Shown here in pieces: positions 1 through 5,257 of a stretch of DNA of 5,257 nucleotides. The notes below the pieces were generated by a model, which saw only the letters and a program-made list of their open reading frames with translations, ran no database searches and had not been told where the DNA came from. The translations under genes were made by a program, and so were the position numbers. Numbering within the stretch: position 1 is the first letter of the stretch; every line of letters begins with the position of its first letter. The stretch comes from Gracilimonas sp031580945 (lineage in GTDB: Bacteria; Bacteroidota; Rhodothermia; Balneolales; Balneolaceae): NCBI GenBank assembly GCA_031580945.1, contig JAVLBT010000184.1, positions 1 through 5,257 on the forward strand, read 5' to 3'.

Positions 1-238
1 GTGTCAACTGACGCTCATTATCATTGCCGCGTTCTCCGGCTCCGTGCATAAATAGTATAATAGGATATTTTTCTCCCTGCTTCGTTTCAGGGGAAAATAA
101 ACGATAATTCAGTGAAGTCCCCTCAACTTTGAAGGTATGGGCTTGAAACTGATCCTTAATTTCTTCTTTGCCTTGAGCCATGACGGTACTACTATTAATA
201 ATCCAAATTACACTCCATAATAGAAGATATTTTTTCAT
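1..238 (-). CDS. Secreted alpha/beta-hydrolase esterase, N-terminal part (C-terminus beyond left edge)
   Basis: The first 79 codons of an exported esterase, read from the ATG at 238-236; the gene continues past base 1. Residues 1-21 look like a signal peptidase I signal: two lysines at positions 2-3, a hydrophobic core, and a probable cut after Val-Met-Ala (A21), so the protein is likely periplasmic or secreted. After about 18 residues comes a typical beta-strand opening (LNYRLFSP, 43-50), then a hydrophobic strand ending in HGAGERGND (65-73). HGxG followed by ERGND is the oxyanion-hole signature of the carboxylesterase/CE1-like/prolyl-oligopeptidase-like alpha/beta hydrolases often found in polysaccharide loci. 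The Ser-Asp-His triad is outside the window, so activity and substrate cannot be read. By context it probably removes acyl groups from the glycan attacked by its neighbours. It lies 174 bases downstream of the GH5 gene. No Shine-Dalgarno sequence precedes the start. Confidence 0.8.
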   Translation of the reverse strand, partial: MKKYLLLWSVIWIINSSTVMAQGKEEIKDQFQAHTFKVEGTSLNYRLFSPETKQGEKYPIILFMHGAGERGNDNERQLT

Positions 239-366
239 TTAACTTAAAATATGAGATTTATTTACTGAAGGCCGTTCATCCAAGACAGTGATGAAGATGT
301 ATCCAATTTCTGAATACTACTTCCCGTTTTCAGAGCAATAATACTTTAAAGCTTATCAATTTCTTG

Positions 367-389
367 CCAAACAATAAGGTTCATTGTGG
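367..389 (-). repeat. Small imperfect stem-loop after the GH5 gene
   Basis: On the minus strand, CCACAAT and ATTGTTTGG can pair as ACAAT/ATTGT around a 7-base loop, extended by two C-G pairs across a 2-base bulge. It starts about 24 bases after the GH5 stop codon. No T-tract follows, so it is not a convincing intrinsic terminator; it could be an mRNA 3'-end structure or chance in AT-rich DNA. Confidence 0.2.
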
Positions 390-412
390 TCTTGTCAGTT
401 TATTTGAAGCAC

Positions 413-2170
413 TTATTCACTAAAGACCAATTTAGCAATATTAAATCCTCCTTGATCAATTTGAAGTCTGAGGGTTTGTGTGCCTTCTATAAAGCGATCT
501 GAACCAAAACTCACTTGTCTCCAATTTTGATACCCTCCTGTTGCCGGAACATTAGCTGCATTCCCAACCTGACGGCCATCAGCGAAAATGCGGATTCGCC
601 CTTCTCCAGATGGTGAAGCCACTATAGCCCTGATGTTGTAAGTTCCGGCAGTCACATCCACCGTGTAATCCAACCATTCACCATCTTCCGTCCATCCTAC
701 GTTATAATCTACGTCTTCGAGTGATGAAGCCTCAATATCCACTCCGTCATTTCGATATACCCAACCCATATTTCCACCCGTTTGATCAGGGTCACTATTG
801 ACCCGTTTATAGTTTACATCGGAATATGCTACCAACTGATCACCAATGTCATAATCAACAGCATTTATAGTTCCAGGAATTGCATGATCTTTAAACGGGA
901 TTTTTTCATTGTCAAAGGATGTGGAAAATAATGACTCAACAACACCAGGACGATAGGTAGTATTTTCTATTTTCAGGCTTTCAGCCATATCAAATAAACC
1001 TTGTCTAGCCTCTTCAATTGTTGGCCTTGGGCCTTCATTTTTCCAATAGGCCAGTACTTTTTCGTATTCAGGATTTGAAGGAGCCGATAACGGAGAAGTA
1101 ATCGTCTCAAGTTTTTTATGAGTCCACCAATTCCAACCAATACCATTAGATTCTACTAAATTAACCGTCTCATTGAACCATGGGTTAGAATTTTCGCCTG
1201 ACTCCCCAAGCCAAAGCGGGGTATCTGTTTGATCTCTTAATGCAAGTAAATAATTTATTGTACCCTGATCAGTTTCATTCCAGTATTTATGAAATGAGTA
1301 CACGATATTATCATAATATCTTGCAAGTAAATCTAATTTGTCAAAAGTAGTGGAAAAGTAATTACCATTTATAAAAAGTATATGGTTTTCATCAATCTTT
1401 CGGATTTCGGGTATTAAATCCGTGTGGAAACGTAATACATCATCAGCTCCATATCCGCTTGGAGTAACAGGTTCATTTAGTAAATCATAACCAATGATGA
1501 TGGTTTCATCTTTATACCGACGGGCTATTTCAGTCCAAATTTTGATGGTTACCGGCATGTATTTTTCATATTCTGTCCAAAGTCGAGCTTCACCGTCACT
1601 ATCAGCAATCTCTTTATTGCTTTGCGCACCCGGAGCGCCATGCATATCAAGTATCACATCAACCCTGTGCTGCTTACACCATTTTAAAAGTTGATCAAGA
1701 CGATCAAATTCTCTCTCGTTGAATTCTTCCGTCTCCATATCATAGAATACCTTATGGTTAAAAGGTACCCGAATATGATCAGCACCCCATTCTTTCATTG
1801 CTATAATATCTTCTTCTTGAACGTAATTGGTTCTGAATTCTTCGAACCACTGTTCTGTATCTGATTCTCCCAACAAATCATTTATTGCATTTCTAAGTTT
1901 CGTTGGACCAAAATCACCCGGCATATTAAACATGTATCCTTCTGGCATCAGCCATCCCCCCAAACCAAACCCTTTGATTACCACAGGTTCTCCTTGTCGA
2001 TTAAGTATCTGAGTGCCAGATGTACTAAAAAATGTATCATCTGTATATCCCGGCACATGCGTAGCACCATCATCAGAATTACTATCCGTTGGGGAAGTGC
2101 AGGAAACGAAAAAAATGAGTAATACGCCTGTAATAACTCTCACATATTGAAGTCTCGATGTTCTGTTCAT
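413..2170 (-). CDS. GH5 glucanase lipoprotein with C-terminal CBM6
   Basis: A 585-residue cell-envelope glycoside hydrolase. Residues 1-23 are a lipoprotein signal with a relaxed lipobox (FVS-C24), followed by a Ser/Asp-rich spacer suited to outer-membrane anchoring. The GH5 TIM barrel spans roughly 45-405. Visible landmarks are GLGGWL (69-74), the conserved Arg in HIRVPF (R134), DMHGAPG (175-181), the acid/base in LNEP (E233), the substrate His in YSFHKYW (H294), the nucleophile in LGES (E323) and WNWW (346-349). Both catalytic glutamates are present, so a retaining beta-glycanase is expected. Residues about 425-585 form a long-type CBM6 with YRNDGVDIE (472-480), VGWTEDGEWLDY (491-502), TGGYQNW (544-550) and the ligand-type Asn in GGFN (N577). 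GGWL, HGAPG and LLNEP recall exo-beta-1,3-glucanases of the GH5_9 kind, but the subfamily cannot be fixed by eye. It sits between the GH2 and esterase genes. The ATG at 2170 gives a complete signal; no Shine-Dalgarno is seen. Confidence 0.92.
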   Translation of the reverse strand: MNRTSRLQYVRVITGVLLIFFVSCTSPTDSNSDDGATHVPGYTDDTFFSTSGTQILNRQGEPVVIKGFGLGGWLMPEGYMFNMPGDFGPTKLRNAINDLLGESDTEQWFEEFRTNYVQEEDIIAMKEWGADHIRVPFNHKVFYDMETEEFNEREFDRLDQLLKWCKQHRVDVILDMHGAPGAQSNKEIADSDGEARLWTEYEKYMPVTIKIWTEIARRYKDETIIIGYDLLNEPVTPSGYGADDVLRFHTDLIPEIRKIDENHILFINGNYFSTTFDKLDLLARYYDNIVYSFHKYWNETDQGTINYLLALRDQTDTPLWLGESGENSNPWFNETVNLVESNGIGWNWWTHKKLETITSPLSAPSNPEYEKVLAYWKNEGPRPTIEEARQGLFDMAESLKIENTTYRPGVVESLFSTSFDNEKIPFKDHAIPGTINAVDYDIGDQLVAYSDVNYKRVNSDPDQTGGNMGWVYRNDGVDIEASSLEDVDYNVGWTEDGEWLDYTVDVTAGTYNIRAIVASPSGEGRIRIFADGRQVGNAANVPATGGYQNWRQVSFGSDRFIEGTQTLRLQIDQGGFNIAKLVFSE

Positions 2171-2305
2171 GAGCAGATTTATTGAATAAGATTTTAAAAA
2201 TAATATTATAATAGAATTATAAATATTGGATGAACTAATATATGAATACGGAATTAATATGCTTTTAGAAATATTTCAACAACTTTATTCTGTATTTATA
2301 AACAC

Positions 2306-2351
2306 CGAATCAAAGAGTATGATGATCCAAAGATGCAACTTTCATGATTCG
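2306..2351 (-). repeat. Perfect 7-bp inverted repeat just after the GH2 stop
   Basis: The + strand carries CGAATCA at 2306-2312 and its exact reverse complement TGATTCG at 2345-2351, with 32 bases between. On the transcribed strand the first arm begins 5 bases after the GH2 stop codon. The arms are only moderately GC-rich and no strong T-run follows, so an intrinsic terminator is doubtful. A 3'-end hairpin protecting the GH2 message, or a protein-binding site in the GH2-GH5 gap, are alternatives. The rest of this 186-base gap is very AT-rich with no clear promoter. Confidence 0.3.
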
Positions 2352-2356
2352 ATAAT

Positions 2357-4162
2357 TTAATTTTCAAAGGATCCATAATAATCTTGTAGAATATAAAAAG
2401 CCTTCTTTCGATCTCCCTGTTCAGATATCAGACCTTTTCTGTTAAAATCTGCTTGTATTTTTCTAAGATGCCTACGATGAGACCTGAAATCCATGAGAAT
2501 CCAGGGCGAAGTGCCTGCTAAGAAATCAATGTTTTTCAGCATCTCTATATTATTCTTATAGACCGATGCCTGATACTCTTCTGTCCACCGTTCTTCTTTA
2601 CTTCCATGAAGCCCCTGTAGAGCCCCTCCGCCAAATTCACTAATGATGACCGGTTTATCATAATCTGAAACCCATTTCAGGTCTTTACAGGACTCAGGAG
2701 TTCCTCCGTACCAGCCGCAATAACTGTTTATACCTATTACATCAACATATTTCCCAAACGGATCTTCGATGAGGTTTGCACCATTTCTTTTACTTCGGAT
2801 TTCCAATGCTGCAGTAATTAACCGGGTATTATCCAGCTCACGTACTTTTTCAGATAAACGCTGAAGGAAGGAGTTTCTATCTTCACCAACCGGAGTCTCG
2901 TTCGCAACTGACCAAAGCACTACACCTGCTCGGTTTTTGTCTCTGGTGATCATTTCCGTTAATTGATTTTCTGCATTTTCATAGGTATCCGGATTATCAA
3001 ATAATACAGTCCAATAAACAGGTATTTCTGACCAAACCAGCAGTCCCATTTTCTCTGCTTCCCGCACCATCTCTTCATTATGAGGATAATGTGCCAATCG
3101 TACAAAGTTACTGCCCAATTCTTTGGCCCATCTTAATAATATTCTAGCTTGTTCAACGGAAGTTACCCGACCCGTTTTAAAGGGTGCTTCTTCATGGATA
3201 CTGATTCCCTTTAAGAATACCTCTTTTCCATTCAGTAAGATCTTTGATCCTTCTGTAGAGATCGTTCTAAATCCAATTTCATCTTTAACTATATCTTTTC
3301 CGGTAGAGATCTCAACATTGTACAATTTTGGGTTTGTTGTAGACCAAAATTCTGGTTGAGCCGGAAAGGAGAATACGGCCATTCCATCACGATCGACTTC
3401 ATAACTATGCTGTATCTTCAATTCTGGGATGCTGATTCTTACTTGATCGCCCGCCCTTGTATTCTTTGTTTTTACCCACCCCTTCACCCGCTCTTTATTA
3501 TCAGGGTCGAGCTGTATTTTATAGTCGTATATGTGCTGGTCAGGCACCTGAACCAAGTACACTGATCTTGTAATTCCTCCATAATTCCACCAGTCGGTAT
3601 TAATTGTCGGAATTGCCTCTCTTTTCCGTTCATTGTCTACTTTCACAACCAACAGATTATCTTTTTCCTTAAGTTTATCCGTCACATCGAAATAAAAAGG
3701 AGTATACCCACCGATATGCTCTCCTATCTTCTCTCCATTCAAATAAACAATCGCCTGATAGTGGACAGCACCAAAATACAAATACGTACTCCCTTCCTTT
3801 TCAGCTTCTAAATCAAAATTTCGTTTGTACCAGACAGTTCCTTCGTAGTAATACAATTTCTCCATTTGTGTATTCCAGTCGCCCGGAACCATGAGCTGAT
3901 AGTCGGTATCAAAGTTATATTCAATAAGGTCGGAAGGATCTTCCATTTGTCGGTCCATAAAATAGCCATCTGCCCTGGGCTGCCAACGGTAATTGTAATA
4001 TCCATTTTCCAGTGGGTCCACAATAATACTCCAAAGTCCATCTAAAGCAGTCAGATCTCTTCCCGGAATATTTTGAAGATGGAACGTATCTGGTATTTGA
4101 AAAGCATTTACCTGCGTTGACATAAGAAAAAGTAAAAATACAGTTATTAGTTTATTGGACAT
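2357..4162 (-). CDS. Periplasmic GH2 glycosidase, beta-glucuronidase-like
   Basis: A 601-residue GH2 enzyme, close in length to E. coli GusA (603). Residues 1-20 form a signal peptidase I signal (cut after VNA), so it is probably soluble in the periplasm. The jelly-roll sugar-binding domain covers about 28-205 (VPGDW 92-96, GGYTPFYFDVT 151-161, DWWNYGGITR 190-199), the immunoglobulin-like domain about 210-300, and the TIM barrel 305-600. The acid/base is E422 in ANET and the nucleophile E509 in ISEFGG. Counterparts of GusA glucuronate-binding residues appear: D190, H358 (AHYP), Y481 and Y485 (YCGWY), W554, R567, and the carboxylate clamp N574-x-K576 (FNRKG). LQGLHG (515-520) and WTEEYQ (526-531) also resemble GusA. 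This favours an exo-acting beta-glucuronidase or beta-galacturonidase; a beta-galactosidase- or beta-glucosidase-like role remains possible. The only two cysteines, C482 and C492, flank an active-site loop. It lies between the GH16 and GH5 genes. No Shine-Dalgarno is visible at the ATG. Confidence 0.92.
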   Translation of the reverse strand: MSNKLITVFLLFLMSTQVNAFQIPDTFHLQNIPGRDLTALDGLWSIIVDPLENGYYNYRWQPRADGYFMDRQMEDPSDLIEYNFDTDYQLMVPGDWNTQMEKLYYYEGTVWYKRNFDLEAEKEGSTYLYFGAVHYQAIVYLNGEKIGEHIGGYTPFYFDVTDKLKEKDNLLVVKVDNERKREAIPTINTDWWNYGGITRSVYLVQVPDQHIYDYKIQLDPDNKERVKGWVKTKNTRAGDQVRISIPELKIQHSYEVDRDGMAVFSFPAQPEFWSTTNPKLYNVEISTGKDIVKDEIGFRTISTEGSKILLNGKEVFLKGISIHEEAPFKTGRVTSVEQARILLRWAKELGSNFVRLAHYPHNEEMVREAEKMGLLVWSEIPVYWTVLFDNPDTYENAENQLTEMITRDKNRAGVVLWSVANETPVGEDRNSFLQRLSEKVRELDNTRLITAALEIRSKRNGANLIEDPFGKYVDVIGINSYCGWYGGTPESCKDLKWVSDYDKPVIISEFGGGALQGLHGSKEERWTEEYQASVYKNNIEMLKNIDFLAGTSPWILMDFRSHRRHLRKIQADFNRKGLISEQGDRKKAFYILQDYYGSFEN

Positions 4163-4239
4163 CAGTTAAATGAATTATAGGCCGCGTTTCGATTTTAGGT
4201 TGTGAAGGAAATGTCATTTTATTTTCAGGAAATTTTTCA

Positions 4240-4259
4240 ATCAGGTGTATTACACTGAT
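4240..4259 (-). repeat. Compact near-palindrome between the GH16 and GH2 genes
   Basis: On the + strand, ATCAGGTG (4240-4247) and CACTGAT (4253-4259) form a 7-bp stem with one unpaired G and a TATTA loop. It lies 29 bases downstream of the GH16 stop and 77 bases upstream of the GH2 start. On the minus strand it is followed by TTGAAAAATTT rather than a T-run, so it is a poor intrinsic terminator. It may be an mRNA processing or stability hairpin that sets the GH16:GH2 ratio, or an operator. The remainder of this 126-base gap shows no convincing promoter. Confidence 0.3.
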
Positions 4260-4288
4260 CATATTCACAGAGATAGTTCTTCACCCTT

Positions 4289-5134
4289 TCAATCTATTTC
4301 CTGATAAACCCGAACATAATCTATTACAAAATCCTGAGGAAAGATCGTATCATCAACTCCCTCAACACCTCCCCAGTTTCCACCAATTGCAATATTTAGG
4401 ATGAGATGAAACTCCTTATCAAAAGGCCAGTACTCCCAGCCACGTCCATCATTCCTATATTCGAAATATTTATAGTCATTCACATAAATTGAAATCATTT
4501 CTGCATCCCATTCTAAGGCGTAAACATTAAATTCATTTTCCACACCACCCACCTGAACACTGGCTCCAGCTTGTGTTCCCTGAAGATGATTTCTTTTATC
4601 TGTATGAACGGTGCCGTGAACTACATTGGGTTGATACCCCACATACTCCATGATATCGATCTCTCCATTGTCCGGCCAGCTTCCATTTCCATAATTCCAC
4701 TCTTCAGGAAGCATCCAAAACGCCGGCCACGTACCTCTCCCCCCCGGCAGTTTAGCTCTCATCTCAATTCTTCCATATTTCCATGCATGCTTTCCACGGG
4801 TAACCAACCGTGCTGAACGGTAAGATTTGTTGTTGGATTCATTAATCAAATAGGCCGTAATAATGAGATTCCCATCTTCAACTCGAGCTGTTTTCATATC
4901 CTTGGCAGTATAATTCTGCAGCTCATTATTACCCCAACCATGTCCGCCAATATCATATCCCCAATTCTGCGGATCTGGTAAGCCTTCATTATTGAATTCA
5001 TCATTCCATACGAGTTCATATCCGTCAATTTCTGGGATACTGTTTGTTACTGATGCATCTTCATTGCAACCAGAAAAAATGTTTAAAAGAAGAAAAATTA
5101 CAAAAAACGGGTAGATCTTATTTGCTATATCCAT
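4289..5134 (-). CDS. GH16 laminarinase-type endo-beta-1,3-glucanase, lipoprotein
   Basis: A 281-residue lipoprotein made of a single GH16 domain. Residues 1-22 are a signal with a good lipobox (FSG-C23), followed by an Asn/Glu/Asp-containing spacer, so it is likely anchored in the outer membrane. The beta-jelly-roll runs from about 38 (YELVWNDEF, 39-47) to 278 (VIDYVRVYQ, 270-278). Family landmarks are GWGNNELQNYT (66-76), YGRIEMRAKLP (120-130), WPAFWMLP (136-143) and the catalytic motif GEIDIMEYVG (157-166), in which E158 is the nucleophile, D160 the helper and E163 the acid/base. The extra Met between D160 and E163 is the laminarinase (GH16_3-like) form of the motif, as opposed to the shorter ExDxE of lichenases. 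HGTVHT (173-178) and LNIAIGGNWGG (246-256) agree. It probably cuts beta-1,3 or mixed beta-1,3/1,4-glucans by retention. There is no CBM. It is the first gene of the visible cluster. The ATG at 5134 gives a full signal; the leader is AT-rich without a Shine-Dalgarno sequence. Confidence 0.95.
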   Translation of the reverse strand: MDIANKIYPFFVIFLLLNIFSGCNEDASVTNSIPEIDGYELVWNDEFNNEGLPDPQNWGYDIGGHGWGNNELQNYTAKDMKTARVEDGNLIITAYLINESNNKSYRSARLVTRGKHAWKYGRIEMRAKLPGGRGTWPAFWMLPEEWNYGNGSWPDNGEIDIMEYVGYQPNVVHGTVHTDKRNHLQGTQAGASVQVGGVENEFNVYALEWDAEMISIYVNDYKYFEYRNDGRGWEYWPFDKEFHLILNIAIGGNWGGVEGVDDTIFPQDFVIDYVRVYQEID

Positions 5135-5150
5135 AATAGTAATTGTTTAA

Positions 5151-5179
5151 GGTCTGGAAGTGCTCAAAAACATCAGACC
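5151..5179 (-). promoter_or_regulatory. Inverted repeat GGTCTG-N17-CAGACC in the GH16 leader
   Basis: Two perfect 6-bp arms (5151-5156 and 5174-5179) separated by 17 bases lie 17 to 45 bases upstream of the GH16 start codon. They stand out because the surroundings are AT-rich while the arms are GC-rich. The distal arm directly follows the candidate -10 box and would overlap the predicted start of transcription, so an operator is at least as likely as a 5'-UTR hairpin. No regulator gene is in the window. Confidence 0.35.
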
Positions 5180-5180
5180 A

Positions 5181-5208
5181 TTTATAGGAATCTGTATATC
5201 ACAATCAA
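5181..5208 (-). promoter_or_regulatory. Candidate promoter for the GH16-led cluster
   Basis: On the minus strand TTGATT (5208-5203) is followed after 16 bases by TATAAA (5186-5181), about 46 bases upstream of the GH16 ATG. It resembles a general sigma-70 promoter. The Bacteroidota TTTG / TAnnTTTG pair is not found here. The 123-base upstream stretch contains no coding sequence and is AT-rich, so chance matches are likely and the call is weak. Confidence 0.25.
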
Positions 5209-5257
5209 GTGTTGTAAATATCTTATTTAAAATATATAACTAATACTCAAAAAATTA

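Noticed and set aside
1494..2012. Two plus-strand open frames of about 61-66 codons opposite the GH5 gene
   Set aside because: They lie entirely antisense to a well-supported GH5 domain and have no recognisable motif, signal or start context.
2254..2282. TTGTTG-17-TATTAA as a promoter for the GH5 gene
   Set aside because: Both boxes are poor matches and the surrounding gap is so AT-rich that such pairs are expected by chance.
2330..2337. CATCTTTG on the minus strand as a Bacteroidota -7 box (TAnnTTTG)
   Set aside because: It has one mismatch and no TTTG element at the usual distance upstream.
3123..3565. Two plus-strand open frames of about 69-78 codons opposite the GH2 gene
   Set aside because: Antisense shadows of a GH2 gene with intact catalytic motifs; their compositions look random.
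3808..4041. A 77-codon minus-strand frame inside the GH2 gene
   Set aside because: It overlaps the GH2 jelly-roll domain in another frame; the GH2 frame is uninterrupted, so this is neither a frameshift remnant nor a gene.
4571..4816. An 81-codon plus-strand frame opposite the GH16 gene
   Set aside because: Antisense to the GH16 catalytic region and without any family features.
5203..5217. ACAA-N7-TTGT half-palindrome near the candidate -35 box
   Set aside because: Only four pairs per arm in AT-rich sequence; too short to separate from chance.
1..5257. CRISPR arrays, tRNA or rRNA genes, insertion sequences, attachment sites
   Set aside because: No regularly spaced repeats, cloverleaf-like sequence, transposase-like protein or terminal repeats were seen; about 90% of the window is coding sequence for four enzymes.

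Overview
The window looks like part of a polysaccharide-degradation locus from a Bacteroidota- or Balneolota-type bacterium. The support for this is that secreted glycoside hydrolases are clustered on one strand, two carry relaxed lipoboxes, the DNA is AT-rich, and none of the four start codons has a recognisable Shine-Dalgarno sequence. The phylum is an inference from style; there is no rRNA or other phylogenetic marker here.

All four genes lie on the minus strand and are read from high to low coordinates. In transcription order they are: (1) a lipoprotein GH16 endo-glucanase of laminarinase type, 5134-4289; (2) a periplasmic GH2 enzyme with a beta-glucuronidase-like active site, 4162-2357; (3) a lipoprotein GH5 glucanase with a C-terminal CBM6, 2170-413; (4) the N-terminal part of an exported alpha/beta-hydrolase esterase, 238-1, which runs off the left edge. 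The gaps are 126, 186 and 174 bases. The longest gene-free stretch is under 200 bases. The gaps hold no RNA gene, mobile element or CRISPR array, only AT-rich leaders with a few short inverted repeats and one weak promoter candidate.

A coherent reading is a beta-glucan (laminarin-like) utilisation cluster. The GH16 lipoprotein would cut internal beta-1,3 bonds, the CBM6-bearing GH5 lipoprotein would hold and trim chain ends, the soluble GH2 would remove single beta-linked residues in the periplasm, and the esterase would remove acyl groups. The GH2 keeps counterparts of the E. coli GusA residues that bind the glucuronate carboxylate, including the N-x-K motif. The real substrate may therefore be a uronic-acid-bearing and perhaps acylated beta-glucan rather than plain laminarin. 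No SusC/SusD pair, transporter or regulator is visible, so the locus probably continues outside the window. The enzyme families are recognisable; I saw no clearly new type of system, and the most useful leads concern substrate specificity.
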